Source: Sphingopyxis macrogoltabida
Lineage (GTDB): Bacteria > Pseudomonadota > Alphaproteobacteria > Sphingomonadales > Sphingomonadaceae
Assembly (NCBI RefSeq): GCF_001307295.1
Contig: NZ_CP012700.1
Span: 1,057,001 to 1,121,000 of the forward strand
Direction of reading: 5' to 3'
Length of the DNA stretch: 64,000 bases
The translations under genes were made by a program, and so were the position numbers. The notes under the pieces were generated by a model. That model searched no databases. It was not told the origin of the DNA and worked only from the letters and a program-made list of their open reading frames with translations. Of the stretch, positions 7,454 through 16,432 are shown in pieces. Within the stretch, counting starts at the first letter, position 1, and the number at the start of each line of letters is the position of its first letter.

Positions 7454-8184
7454 GCGAAGCACCAGAAATCCCCGTTTCTAGAGTTGAGTGGAAGGGCGCT
7501 GTCAGGATCATCCGCAGTGCCTTTCCGCCGATCGACCTGTTCGAAGACATCGCCGATCCCGCAGACTGGCCGCTGCTGATCTTGGCCGAGCAGAAGACCA
7601 ATCCTCGCATCATGGCGAAGATTGGTAATCTCGACCTCGTTCCGGTTGACCGCCGCGTTGGCGGCAACGGCGCCTCCTACCTCATGGCGCCGTTCACCCA
7701 TGTCAGCATTGACCGGCCAAGCCGTTTTACCGACGGAAGTTATGGCGTGCTCTATGTCGGCGACCGGTTCGAGACCGCGCTGTTCGAGACGATCCACCAC
7801 CATGCCCGATTCATGGCACGAACCCACGAAGCGCCTGGCTGGACCTCGCAGTTCCGGGAGATCGTCATGACGGTCGATGCAGACCTGCATGATCTCCGGC
7901 CTCAGGCGGGGAAGCCGGATTCGGCGCTCGATCCCGACAGCTATGCCGCGTCTCAAGCGCTCGCGCGGCACCTTTGGGGTGCGGGATCGGACGGGATTGC
8001 TTACCCGAGCATCCGGCACCCCGGCGGGGAATGCGTCGCGCTATTCTACCCGGATTGCGCATCAAATCCGCTTCAGGGGCGGCACCTCGACTATCACTGG
8101 GATGGCGCGCGGGTTGATCTGTTTCGTGATGCGGGATCGGGCGCTGTCTTCCGGATTGTCGATTTGCCGCCCGATCTCGTCTGA
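7450..8184 (+). CDS. RES-domain toxin
   Basis: A 244-residue RES-domain protein, the toxin partner of the Xre antitoxin just upstream. The family resembles ADP-ribosyltransferases, and known members (MbcT, ParT, Xre-RES of Pseudomonas) degrade NAD+ or modify a metabolic enzyme. The three residues that name the domain are present: Arg92 (SRFTDGSYGVLY), Glu113 (ALFETIHHHAR) and Ser187 (AYPSIRHPGGEC). Translation starts at a GTG overlapping the antitoxin stop. The size is larger than the usual 150-230 residues because of an N-terminal extension of about 70 residues before the catalytic Arg. No damage is visible, so it should be functional when freed from its antitoxin. Confidence 0.9.
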   Translation: MSEAPEIPVSRVEWKGAVRIIRSAFPPIDLFEDIADPADWPLLILAEQKTNPRIMAKIGNLDLVPVDRRVGGNGASYLMAPFTHVSIDRPSRFTDGSYGVLYVGDRFETALFETIHHHARFMARTHEAPGWTSQFREIVMTVDADLHDLRPQAGKPDSALDPDSYAASQALARHLWGAGSDGIAYPSIRHPGGECVALFYPDCASNPLQGRHLDYHWDGARVDLFRDAGSGAVFRIVDLPPDLV

Positions 8185-8248
8185 CCGAACCAGCTGGGTT
8201 TCCAGACAGGTGCTGTAGGATCTCCGAGCGCAGTTGACGGCCGCTGGC

Positions 8249-8761
8249 TCATGCCTGCGAACCAGCCTTAACGAGTTCATGAAGGGCTTTGTCCGGCGAC
8301 ACCGGGCCCTTATACAGCGGGCTACATGGTGTCTCCGCTAACTTGGCGGAAATCGCCAGGAGGTCGTCATCATCACCCTTCTCATAGGCATAGGCGGCCA
8401 GCCAGAACTCGGCCTGCTTAACGAACTCATTGAGGATGCCTACGACGCTCCGGTTCGCCGTCTTAGCGTACTGGACCTTGTCCATTCGCCAGACTTCCTG
8501 TGCGATGAATTCAGATGAGACGCCGTGCTCCTTCAGAACCAGCGCCAGTTGTGCGGGAAAGCGTCGAGCAAGAGTGGCCGCTGGGGCTAGCGGCATTAGC
8601 ACGGGAAGCAGCGTGCGCTCAGAAACCAGCACAGCGACTTGCGGCTTCCAGAATATGGCCGTGGCATACCAGCTGCCCAGTGCTGTGTCGCTTGGCCCAG
8701 ACGCAACGATTTCCGGCTTAATGCGATCAAGCAGCTTCTTGGTGCAATGGAGTTGGAACAT
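8249..8761 (-). CDS. DUF6933-like protein
   Basis: A 170-residue protein starting MFQLHCTKKLLDRI. The pattern of an N-terminal LHCTKKLLD, a WYAT..FWKPQVAVLVSERTLLPV segment and a KTANRSVVGILNEF motif matches my recollection of the DUF6933 family, whose function is not known. The start is placed at ATG 8761 because the conserved region begins there; the open frame extends 32 codons further without homology. It converges with the RES toxin gene and diverges from the TIR gene. No signal peptide or membrane segment is seen. Confidence 0.6.
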   Translation of the reverse strand: MFQLHCTKKLLDRIKPEIVASGPSDTALGSWYATAIFWKPQVAVLVSERTLLPVLMPLAPAATLARRFPAQLALVLKEHGVSSEFIAQEVWRMDKVQYAKTANRSVVGILNEFVKQAEFWLAAYAYEKGDDDDLLAISAKLAETPCSPLYKGPVSPDKALHELVKAGSQA

Positions 8762-9110
8762 CACGGCGCAGGATAGGGTTTGGCTTCCAGCGCGTCCACT
8801 GAAGCTGCCGACCTTGCTGCCGAAATGGCAAGAACCGCCGACATAGCCGCCGTTCACCAGCTGGGGATCACTGCTGAAACCCGCCCTTCATTCAGTACCG
8901 AGGATTGACTGCTCTCAGGCCTCGCCCGTGGCCCGCTTAGCGGCCAAATTATCGTGGAAAGCGGACGCTAAGGCGGCGACATTCCTTCGAACTCCCAGCG
9001 ATTTCAAGCAGCAAGCTTCGTAGCGACTGAAAACTAATCAGGCCCTTCCATCAGCTCGGTCGCGCCTGGCGACGTTGAGCGTAGTCGGCGGTGGCGGGGA
9101 AAAAGCCATA
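8762..9110. other. intergenic region between DUF6933-like and TIR genes
   Basis: About 350 bases with no convincing gene. It must contain the promoters of the two divergent genes. A 34-codon open stretch on the plus strand (about 8777-8887, ending FSTED) follows a stop codon and may be the relic of a lost gene, but this is not supportable by eye. No clear hairpin or repeat was found. Confidence 0.5.
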
Positions 9111-10292
9111 GTGAGCACACTCAAAAGGGAACAAAAAGAGATCGAATATCATCGGCGCTTATGGCATAGCGATTATGACGGTTTGCGAATTCAACTTGCT
9201 GGCGGGGGCATCATGGCGATCGAGTTCCGGCGTGGCGGCCGCAAGGTATCCAGCGGAGAATTCTTCAAGGGCATGATGGATGATGCTTTCGACGAGGTAA
9301 TGAACAGCTATGCCGAAGAGGTGCATGGCAAGGCGGCTTCGGTCGTCGATCCAGCGACCGGCAAACACGCACCGGTCTTCGTGCGACGTATCGGGAAACA
9401 GGGCTGGACCGTCTTCACCAGCGGGTCGCCTGCCTTCGCGCGAGCGCTGGAACAAAGATTGGGGCTCGACAGGGGAGAAGTCCACGGCATGAATGAACCG
9501 GCAGATCGTGAACGCCTAGTCTATCTCGCGCACGCATCAGAAGACAAGCCAATCGTGAAGCCTCTGGCCGAAGGCCTGCTGCAGCGCGGTATCAATGTCT
9601 GGTATGATAATTGGGAAATCGGATATGGCGACAGCCTGCGTCGCAAGATGGAGGAAGGCCTCGGCAACTGCACGCATTTCGTCGTCCTGCTAACCCGGAC
9701 TTCGATTGCCAAGCCGTGGGTCAATGAAGAAATCGACGCCGGGCTGATGAGCGCGGTCGAAGGGACGGCAAAGTTCATCGGCCTGCGCCATGACCTGCCA
9801 TTGTCGTCTGTATCGCGGTTTCTCAAGACCCGGCTCACTCCCGAATATAGCCCGGGAGAAGACGGCATCGAAGCGCTGGCTGCTGAGATTTTCGGCGTTA
9901 GTAAAAAGCCTCCGCTCGGTCAGACACCCCGGTATGTGCAACAGCACGAGGCTGGCTCCACCTGGTCGTCGTCTGCGCGCGTCGTCGCCGAATATTTCGT
10001 GCGGAACAGTGAGTTGGGCCATTCGATGGATCCGCAGGCTAATTATGCAGAGATCCAGGAGGCGACCGGACTGCCTATGCCTGATGTGCGGATCGGGGTG
10101 CTCGATCTTGTCGGCGCCGGACTTCTGGAAAAGGAAGATTATTTGGAATTCACCGGAATCCGACGGACGTTCTCTGCGGCCGATGCCGATTTCGGTACGG
10201 TGACGGTGAGAACGCCGTTCTTGAAGGTCGCGTTGGCCTTGTCCTGCTCGATGCCTCGAGGAAGGCCGATGCGGCGCTCGAACCGTCCGTAG
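9111..10292 (+). CDS. TIR-domain protein, 3' end possibly replaced by recombination
   Basis: About 393 residues. After an N-terminal region of about 130 residues comes a bacterial TIR domain (about 133-270): RLVYLAHASEDKPIVKPLAE, then NVWYDNWEIGYGDSL, VVLLTRTSIAKPWVNEEIDA. The glutamates at 206-207 of WVNEE occupy the position of the catalytic Glu of NAD+-cleaving TIR domains. Such proteins commonly act as effectors in anti-phage immunity. The start is uncertain: GTG 9111 is chosen, TTG 9075 and ATG 9213 are possible. The last 50 codons overlap hsp20 on the other strand, and this tail looks like antisense of hsp20 rather than native sequence. The native C-terminus was therefore probably lost at a junction near 10139. 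Confidence 0.75.
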   Translation: MSTLKREQKEIEYHRRLWHSDYDGLRIQLAGGGIMAIEFRRGGRKVSSGEFFKGMMDDAFDEVMNSYAEEVHGKAASVVDPATGKHAPVFVRRIGKQGWTVFTSGSPAFARALEQRLGLDRGEVHGMNEPADRERLVYLAHASEDKPIVKPLAEGLLQRGINVWYDNWEIGYGDSLRRKMEEGLGNCTHFVVLLTRTSIAKPWVNEEIDAGLMSAVEGTAKFIGLRHDLPLSSVSRFLKTRLTPEYSPGEDGIEALAAEIFGVSKKPPLGQTPRYVQQHEAGSTWSSSARVVAEYFVRNSELGHSMDPQANYAEIQEATGLPMPDVRIGVLDLVGAGLLEKEDYLEFTGIRRTFSAADADFGTVTVRTPFLKVALALSCSMPRGRPMRRSNRP

Positions 10293-10645
10293 CTGCGTTC
10301 GGAATAGCCCCGGTCCTTGTCCTCGACCTCGGACTTCTTTTCGCCGCGAAGCGTCAGAACGCCCTCCTCGACGATCACTTCAACATCCTTCTCGTCGAGC
10401 CCGGGCAGCTCGGCCGTGACGCGGATCTCCTTGTCGGTCTCGGCAAGCTCCAGGCTCGGCGAGAGAATGCCGCGTTCCGCGCTGGCAAGCGACGGCACGC
10501 CGAAGCCCCGGAAAACGTCGTCGAACAAACGGTTCACTTCACGATGCAACGAAAGCAGGGGGTCGCTCGCCTCGCCCGCCGCGCTGACCTGAGCAGGGAC
10601 CCTGTTTTCCTGCCGGCTCCAGGGGATCAAATCGCGAATCGCCAT
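10139..10645 (-). CDS. Hsp20/alpha-crystallin family small heat shock protein
   Basis: A 168-residue small heat shock protein, an ATP-independent chaperone that holds unfolded proteins. It starts MAIRDLIPWSRQENRVPAQ, followed by a variable N-terminal arm and the alpha-crystallin domain (about residues 60-155). That domain includes ELPGLDEKDVEVIVEEGVLT, GEKKSE and the hallmark FKNGVLTVTVPK, and the protein ends with a RRIPVNS tail carrying the I-x-I/V-like anchor. A GGAG lies just upstream of ATG 10645. The upstream DNA is an IS66 remnant and the 3' end overlaps the TIR gene by about 150 bases, so the gene sits between two recombination scars and its native promoter may be gone. Confidence 0.9.
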   Translation of the reverse strand: MAIRDLIPWSRQENRVPAQVSAAGEASDPLLSLHREVNRLFDDVFRGFGVPSLASAERGILSPSLELAETDKEIRVTAELPGLDEKDVEVIVEEGVLTLRGEKKSEVEDKDRGYSERSYGRFERRIGLPRGIEQDKANATFKNGVLTVTVPKSASAAENVRRIPVNSK

Positions 10646-10667
10646 GACTCCAGATTCTCCAGGCCAC

Positions 10668-10871
10668 CTCTCTTTGAACCGAAAGAACGCGCTCTTCGCC
10701 GGCTCCGACGAAGGCGGCGACAACTGGGCGGTCATCGCCACGCTCATCGAAAACTGCAAGCTGGGCGCGATTAACCCCAACGACTGGCTGACCCAGACCC
10801 TCACTGCGCTCGCCAACGGCCATCCCGCCAATCGCGTTCATGAACTCATGCCCTGGACCGCCGTGGGCTGA
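10668..10871 (+). pseudogene. IS66-family transposase (TnpC), C-terminal remnant
   Basis: About 68 codons reading RKNALFAGSDEGGDNWAVIA, then LIENCKLGAINPNDWL and NGHPANRVHELMPW. This is the characteristic C-terminal end of IS66-family TnpC. The rest of the transposase is absent: upstream bases belong to hsp20 on the other strand. The sequence AGGCCACCGCTTAC at 10871-10884 resembles an IS66 right terminal repeat (inward GTAAGCGG), so the remnant runs to about 10884. Confidence 0.8.
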
Positions 10872-10884
10872 GGCCACCGCTTAC

Positions 10885-11062
10885 AGATGTTTTATTGCAA
10901 ACCTTGATTCGCTTCAACGACGCGCCGGTCGATGCGTTTGAACAACAGTCGCCCTATCCTTAAAGGCGAGCTTGATTAGGATGTCCGCATATCATTGCCG
11001 ATGGTCGCCATTTTGCGCAACCATCGGCTCACTTGATCAAATCAATTAACCGTGGATCAGGC
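10885..11062. other. intergenic region after IS66 remnant
   Basis: About 180 bases between the IS66 terminal sequence and the 3' end of the dehydrogenase gene. Nothing recognisable apart from moderately AT-rich sequence around 11030-11050. Confidence 0.5.
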
Positions 11063-12157
11063 TTAGAAGGATGTAATTACGCTGCGCGCAATTGAGCCCC
11101 CCTTCAGTTCCTTATAAGCCTCGTTAATATCGCTCAGATTGATCTCGCGGGAAATCAGATCATCGAGGTTGATCTTTCCCTGCAGATAGAGGTGGGCGTA
11201 CATTGGAATATCGTGCTTGATATTGGACGATCCCATATAGACGCCGCGCAGATCGACCTGTTGGGTCAGCAGATCAATCGTCACATTGACGTCGATCGTG
11301 CTCGTGGGAGAGTGAACGCCAATCAAATAGGCGCCACCGCCTTTGCGAACCATCTGGATCGCCTGTTGCGAAGTCGCTTTGATTCCTACAACCTCGAAGG
11401 CATGATCGACGCCGCCGTCAGTCAGGGCCTGCACCGCATTCACGGTGTCGCCAGCCGACGCATCGATAAAGTCGGTTGCACCGAACTTGCGGGCTAGGTC
11501 AGCCTTTTTGGGTTGCATATCGATCGCAATGATCCGTGACGCACCGGCCAGCTTAGCGCCGGAAATCACATTGAGGCCAACGCCGCCGATGCCGATTACC
11601 GCCACAGTATCTCCTGGCCGGACCGAAGCCGTGTTGATGGCCGCGCCCGCACCGGTGATCGTGCCGCAGCCCAGTAGCGAAGCCTGAGCGAAAGGCAGTT
11701 CCTTTGGTACAAGGGCCAGCTGATTCTCATGCACCAGCGCGCGTTCTGCAAAGGCGCCTGTACCGAATCCCTGTGCAACCCCCTCGCCGTCCCTGGTCAA
11801 GCGATGCATATGGTTGGGATCGTCACGCAATGTTTCTTCAGGCCTGGTGCATTGATAGGTTCGGCCGCCAATACAGGCCCGGCAATGACCGCAAAACTGG
11901 ATCAATGATCCTACTACATGGTCCCCTACCGAAAATTCTCGTACTTCAGGGCCGACAGCGAGAACGACGCCTGCCAGTTCGTGACCCAAGACGGCCGGCA
12001 GGGGGACCCCGAAATCCTGTTCGGCAAAATGCAGGTCAGAATGACACAGACCCGAAGCCTTGACTTCCACTAGCACCTCTCGGCCGCGCGGAACGTCGAT
12101 CTCAATCTCCTCGATCTGGAATGTTCCGTCGAGATTGTTAAGTATCGCAGCTTTCAT
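11063..12157 (-). CDS. zinc-dependent alcohol dehydrogenase
   Basis: A 364-residue medium-chain dehydrogenase that oxidises an alcohol with a nicotinamide cofactor. The catalytic zinc ligands are in GLCHSD (Cys about 38) and GHE (about 59-61). The structural zinc loop is CGHCRACIGGRTYQC (Cys 92, 95, 98, 106). The Rossmann fold has GIGGVGLNVISGAKLAGA followed by an acidic residue in IIAID, which favours NAD over NADP. Overall it resembles the class III / NDMA-dependent group; the substrate is not evident. ATG 12157 has AGGAG 7-8 bases upstream on the minus strand. The open frame extends another 251 codons upstream, but that part is only the shadow of the IS1380 transposase region. It appears as isolated cargo between IS remnants. 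Confidence 0.88.
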   Translation of the reverse strand: MKAAILNNLDGTFQIEEIEIDVPRGREVLVEVKASGLCHSDLHFAEQDFGVPLPAVLGHELAGVVLAVGPEVREFSVGDHVVGSLIQFCGHCRACIGGRTYQCTRPEETLRDDPNHMHRLTRDGEGVAQGFGTGAFAERALVHENQLALVPKELPFAQASLLGCGTITGAGAAINTASVRPGDTVAVIGIGGVGLNVISGAKLAGASRIIAIDMQPKKADLARKFGATDFIDASAGDTVNAVQALTDGGVDHAFEVVGIKATSQQAIQMVRKGGGAYLIGVHSPTSTIDVNVTIDLLTQQVDLRGVYMGSSNIKHDIPMYAHLYLQGKINLDDLISREINLSDINEAYKELKGGSIARSVITSF

Positions 12158-12265
12158 TATGGTCTCCTGGATTATTCCATAGAATTGTGTGCATGAATGG
12201 CTCACGCGACCGCCATGCAATTCGATGAGTATCGTAATTGCTCGGCCCATCTTGCATTTTACCCG

Positions 12266-13930
12266 ACATTCCCCAAGTGGCCTGCCGCTTGACTTCAAGA
12301 TCGCCTGATTTTGCTCGCTGGGCAAGCGTTTTTCGCCCCGAGCGGTGTCTGTCGTCGCGCAAACGGCCGAAGTCGGGTGGATCAAGCCTCGAACCCGCAG
12401 CATTCTGGCCCGGCAGAGCCGCTTTTCCGCGCGGCAGACGGACCTGTCCTGCCGCTTTCGTTCAGCTTGGGCATGGATCGTGGTCATGCGCATGACGGAG
12501 GCGTTCGAAGACGGCGGATGGCGGCAAGGACGGCCCGCACCATCGGGCCGGTGACGGCGACCTCGGCCAACTGGAAGGTAATGGCGCGGGCGTGGCGGAC
12601 GACGCGGGCGCCGATCTTGATCAGCTTGAGTTGCAGGCTGGTCAACGACCAGTCCGCCATGGCCTCGGGCAGTTCGATGCAGCGCAGGAAGGTTGCCAGG
12701 TTGTAGGCCAGCGCGTGCAGTTGCAGCCGCACCTCGTTGTGCCGGAACTTCCGGCATGACAGCCGCGTCCAGCGAAAGGCATATTTGCCTTCCTTGATGT
12801 GCTGCTCTGCGGTGCCGCGCTGGTTGTAGAACCTCACCACCCAGTCTGGCTCCATCGGCAGGTTGGTGACGATGAAGCCGACTTTGGGGAACAGCTCGCC
12901 CGGATGCCATTCGATCTTGGCGATGACGCGGCGCGGCTTGTCCCAGGACGCCGCCTGATACTCGAAGTCCTCGAAGAACCGTTTGACCTTGGTCAGCGAA
13001 GGCCGTCCCACGGGCCGTGTCAGCCGATGCGCGATCTTCTCGCGCAAGACGGCGTTGGCGGGCAGACGGATGGCGTAGAAGAACCTGGCTTCTTCCAGCC
13101 GCATATAGATCGCGGGGATCGCGTAGGCAGCGTCGGCCCGGAAGAAGCGTCCACCAAGGTCGCGGCCAGCATATCGGGCAATGACGGGATCAAGGACATC
13201 CCGCCAGCCATCGGCGCTGTGGACATTGCCGTTACGCAGGGCGCAGCGCTCCAGCATGCCAAACTGGTTGAACAAGAAGATGGGGTGATAGCAGGTGCAG
13301 TCGAAATGCCCGTTCCAGGCAGCACCTTCCTGATCGCCGTGGGTGGGGCTGACCGAGCTGTCCATGTCCAGCACGATGTATTTCAACCCGTTGCGGTCAT
13401 GAAACCGGTCGATCCATTGGCCGTTCAGATCGGCCAGCGCCGCCCGGTTCGCGGCCAGAGCCAGCGTCTCGGTCTCGAACCGTCCCATCTGCGATGCCGA
13501 AGCAGCTTGCGCCTCGACGGCCCTGCCGCCAACGACCTGACGCATCACGGGATCGAGGGCCAAGCGGTCGGCATCGTTCACATCCTCGTATCCGGCCAGT
13601 CGTCCGAACACCGATTGCCGGAACAATCCGTCAAGCCGATGGAGCGTGTTCTTCCCGGTGCGGCTGTCTCGCAGCGCCTCCGACGCCAGATTGGACAGGC
13701 CGAGCACGTCATCAAGCTCGCGCATCACCAGCAGGCCACCGTCTGAACTGATCTGCGCACCACGGAACTCCAGACGCACACGGCGGTCGAAATCAACCCG
13801 ATCTCCCCGCGCCAAGCCCGCACCCTCCAGGTGATCCATGAAACGCGCCCCTCGCAGCCGTCAACGCCATGATTTATATGCGAAATATCACGATTACGAC
13901 AGCGAAATCAGCGACTTACTTGGAGAATGT
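12266..13930 (-). mobile_element. IS1380-family insertion sequence
   Basis: About 1.67 kb containing one transposase gene. Imperfect 13-bp inverted ends are proposed: ACATTCCCCAAGT at 12266-12278, and ACTTGGAGAATGT at 13918-13930 (12 of 13 complementary). Three further C/G bases outside may belong to the ends. No matching 4-bp target duplication was found, so one side may have been altered after insertion. The right end truncates a gene at 13927. Confidence 0.7.
12484..13839 (-). CDS. IS1380-family transposase
   Basis: A 451-residue DDE transposase. The N-terminal signature LEFRGAQISSDGGLLVMREL is typical of IS1380/IS1247 relatives. Acidic residues expected of the catalytic set occur in YIVLDMDSSVS, GRFFRADAAYAIP and the C-terminal YNQRGTAEQHIKEGK (Glu). 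The length agrees with the family and no frameshift is seen, so it should be active. It starts at ATG 13839 about 90 bases inside the proposed right end. Confidence 0.92.
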   Translation of the reverse strand: MDHLEGAGLARGDRVDFDRRVRLEFRGAQISSDGGLLVMRELDDVLGLSNLASEALRDSRTGKNTLHRLDGLFRQSVFGRLAGYEDVNDADRLALDPVMRQVVGGRAVEAQAASASQMGRFETETLALAANRAALADLNGQWIDRFHDRNGLKYIVLDMDSSVSPTHGDQEGAAWNGHFDCTCYHPIFLFNQFGMLERCALRNGNVHSADGWRDVLDPVIARYAGRDLGGRFFRADAAYAIPAIYMRLEEARFFYAIRLPANAVLREKIAHRLTRPVGRPSLTKVKRFFEDFEYQAASWDKPRRVIAKIEWHPGELFPKVGFIVTNLPMEPDWVVRFYNQRGTAEQHIKEGKYAFRWTRLSCRKFRHNEVRLQLHALAYNLATFLRCIELPEAMADWSLTSLQLKLIKIGARVVRHARAITFQLAEVAVTGPMVRAVLAAIRRLRTPPSCA

Positions 13931-14250
13931 GGGATTATATCGGCGGAGAATCGCATATCTGGCCGAAGGGCGACCTTTTCGCGACATTCGATGGCGTATT
14001 CATGGACTGGAATCCCGAGATTGACGCCCGCGATCTCGCGGTCCGGCTCATCAATCTCGACACCGACCAAGCGGATGCCGAGGAGGTGGATCAGGCGCTT
14101 GGCTGGGGGGCCCGCCGCTTCAACGCGGCGGCCGCCTATCTGGTCTCAGCGCGGATAGTCCAGCCCATCGAACACTCGGGTGGCAATGGCTATTGGCCCT
14201 GTGGCTTCTTGATGGGTGATGAACTGCTGCGTTTCGTGAGAAGTCTCTGA
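13927..14250 (+). pseudogene. hypothetical protein, 5' end removed by the IS1380 element
   Basis: About 107 codons reading GESHIWPKGDLFATFDGVFM, then NPEIDARDLAVRLINLDTDQ and ending GYWPCGFLMGDELLRFVRSL. The frame looks real, with a tryptophan-rich start and a compact helical tail, but it begins exactly in the IS terminal sequence and its only ATG (13927) is part of the IS end. The true N-terminus was therefore probably lost. The family was not identified. Confidence 0.55.
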
Positions 14251-14512
14251 CCCTGCCCGGCAACACAGCCGTCGTTCGAGGCGGCAAATGGCACCCCTAA
14301 AAGCTGCCCTACTTTCACAGGCAGCGTTGGCGACCCCGATCAACCGGCATGGGACGGTTACGACGGTTGGCTTTCAGGAGAGAGATAACACAGCTGCCGG
14401 TCAGTAATATCCACGCGTAACCCACAGAAACCTCTCAGATTTTGATGAAGTTCCGGCTTGACGTCAGCAATCAACGTGGAACATGCTGCGAATATTCGGG
14501 GGTGAGGCTTAG
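14251..14512 (+). promoter_or_regulatory. leader region of the qat operon
   Basis: About 260 bases before qatA with no gene. It must contain the operon promoter. TTGACG at 14458-14463 is a possible -35 element, but no good -10 follows at standard spacing. GGGGGTGAGG at 14501-14510 supplies a ribosome-binding site. Confidence 0.4.
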
Positions 14513-16432
14513 ATGTGGTCAGATAACGAGACTATCCGTGACTTGGTCAACTTCTCTCATGTTGCAGATATCGCTGCCGAACGGATAGTCGGCGCAATGG
14601 GCGAGCCGCTATCGGTCGGCATTTCAGGTGACTGGGGCGTTGGCAAATCGTCGATGATGAAGCTGTTGCGTACCTCGCTCGGCAAGCACACGGACGTCGA
14701 GTTCCGCTTCGTGGAATTCAACGCCTGGCTCTATCAGAATTACGATGACGCCCGTGCCGCCCTGATGGAGGCAATCGCCGCTGCCGTGGTCGAACAGGCC
14801 GTTGCGAAGAAGGACTCGCTTTCGGAAACGGCGCTGAAGCACGCCCGTAGTCTGTTCGGTCGCGTGAAGAAGCTCAGACTGCTGGGTCTCATCGGCTCTA
14901 CGGCGATTGACATCTACTCAGGCGGTCATCTTACGCCATTCCTCGCGGCGGGGATGGGGACGGTAACCGGCTTGCTCGACGGTGAAGTTACTGGCGAAGA
15001 CCTAAAGAAGGCCGAGAAACTCGCTACGGACACCTACGAGGGCGGGAAAAAGCTGGTCGGCGACAAGAAGCCGGACGCGGCGCCCGAACCGGAAGAGGCT
15101 GATAGTCCGCGCAAAGCCATCCAGGCCTTTCGTGATGATTTGGAAGCGACGCTGACCGAACTTGGCGTAACCCTCGTGGTGCTAATTGACGATCTGGACC
15201 GCTGTCTGCCCAAGACCGCAATCGCGACGCTCGAATCGATGCGTTTGTTTCTCTTCCTGAAGCACACCGCCTTCGTCATTGCCGCTGACGAGGGCATGAT
15301 CCGGCAGGCCGTGCGCTCGCATTTCGAGAACGCGACGCTCGATGACGATCTCGTCACCAACTATTTCGACAAGCTAATCCAGCTGCCCATCCGCGTGCCC
15401 GCGCTCGGCACCCAGGAAGTGCGGGCATATCTGATGATGCTGTTCGTAGATGCCGAGCCGGATCTCGACGGTACGGTGAAGGACAGTGTCCGCGAGGCCG
15501 TCTGCAAGCGCCTGGCTCAATCTTGGACCGGAGCTCGGGTCGATAAGGCATTCGTATCGGACGCGATCAAGAACTGCCCACCGAACGCCGAATGCCCATC
15601 GGGCTTGCTGAACCGCCTCGCGCTTGCTGAGCGGATCGCTCCTATTCTGACGACATCGCCCAAGATTCGTGGCAATCCCCGCCTCATCAAGCGCTTCCTC
15701 AACACCCTATCAATGCGCACCTCCATGGCGCGAATCCAGTCAGTAACTGTGGACGAGGAAGTGCTGGTCAAGCTTCTGCTGTTCGAACGCTGCGGCGACA
15801 AGGATGCCTATGCCGAACTGCTTCGCGCGGTGAACGAATCCGAGGACGGCTACGCTGCATTTCTTGGGGACATGGAGCGGCGCGCTCGCGGCGATGACAC
15901 CGCGCCAGAGCTGGAAAAGCCATGGAACGAAGCGTTCCATATGAACTGGCTCACGCTGGACCCCCCGCTTGCTGATAAGGATCTGCGCGGCGCGCTCTAC
16001 GTCGGTCGAGAAAGCCATCCAATCATTTCCCGTGCGGACGAATTGTCGTCCGAGGCGATGGAGGTGCTCGACATGCTCCTGAAGCTGAATTCGGCGAGTC
16101 CGATTGTCAGCGACGAGATCGCGAAATTGTCGAATCCGGAAATCGGCCGAATCACCGACAAGATCATCGTGAGGGCAAGGAACGAGGTATCTTGGGGGAC
16201 ACCCCCGATCCTCAACGCCTTGCAGGCGCTCGCTGCCGCTTCAACGACTTCTGCCCGTGCAGTCGTCGCCTTCTTCAGTGAGGTGCCGTCCAGTCAGATC
16301 AAGGCATCCATCGTACCGCGTCTCGCAGCGCTTGTCTGGGGGCAAGAGGTGCTCACCGCTTTCCACAAGCGAGGTGACTTGGCCGTTCCGGCAAAGAATG
16401 CCGTCACGAAATCAATGAAGGGGGAGAAATGA
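14513..16432 (+). CDS. qatA: QatA, KAP-family P-loop ATPase of the QatABCD defence system
   Basis: A 639-residue KAP NTPase. Walker A is GDWGVGKSS (39-47) and Walker B is LVVLIDDLDRC (about 219-230). Between them, at about 123-155, is a hydrophobic stretch (LLGLIGSTAIDIY, HLTPFLAAGMGTVTGLL) of the kind by which KAP proteins associate with membranes. It is the first of four genes joined by four-base overlaps whose order (KAP ATPase, unknown, QueC-like, TatD-like) is exactly that of the QatABCD anti-phage system. In that system all four genes are needed; QatA probably supplies ATP-driven conformational work. The start ATG 14513 follows GTGAGG. No defects are seen. Confidence 0.93.
   Translation: MWSDNETIRDLVNFSHVADIAAERIVGAMGEPLSVGISGDWGVGKSSMMKLLRTSLGKHTDVEFRFVEFNAWLYQNYDDARAALMEAIAAAVVEQAVAKKDSLSETALKHARSLFGRVKKLRLLGLIGSTAIDIYSGGHLTPFLAAGMGTVTGLLDGEVTGEDLKKAEKLATDTYEGGKKLVGDKKPDAAPEPEEADSPRKAIQAFRDDLEATLTELGVTLVVLIDDLDRCLPKTAIATLESMRLFLFLKHTAFVIAADEGMIRQAVRSHFENATLDDDLVTNYFDKLIQLPIRVPALGTQEVRAYLMMLFVDAEPDLDGTVKDSVREAVCKRLAQSWTGARVDKAFVSDAIKNCPPNAECPSGLLNRLALAERIAPILTTSPKIRGNPRLIKRFLNTLSMRTSMARIQSVTVDEEVLVKLLLFERCGDKDAYAELLRAVNESEDGYAAFLGDMERRARGDDTAPELEKPWNEAFHMNWLTLDPPLADKDLRGALYVGRESHPIISRADELSSEAMEVLDMLLKLNSASPIVSDEIAKLSNPEIGRITDKIIVRARNEVSWGTPPILNALQALAAASTTSARAVVAFFSEVPSSQIKASIVPRLAALVWGQEVLTAFHKRGDLAVPAKNAVTKSMKGEK

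Noticed and set aside
8777..8887. A short plus-strand open stretch ending FSTED
   Set aside because: It starts just after a stop, has no ATG at its beginning and matches no family known to me; too short to annotate.
10139..10292. Native C-terminal tail of the TIR protein
   Set aside because: These codons are antisense of conserved hsp20 sequence, so they are not counted as part of the TIR family protein.
12158..12910. A 615-codon open frame extending the alcohol dehydrogenase 251 codons upstream
   Set aside because: The extra part is arginine/proline-rich shadow of the IS1380 transposase region; homology and a good AGGAG both place the start at 12157.
12262..13934. Target duplication of the IS1380-family element
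   Set aside because: The four bases on either side of the proposed ends (CCCG and GGGA) do not match, so no duplication is claimed.
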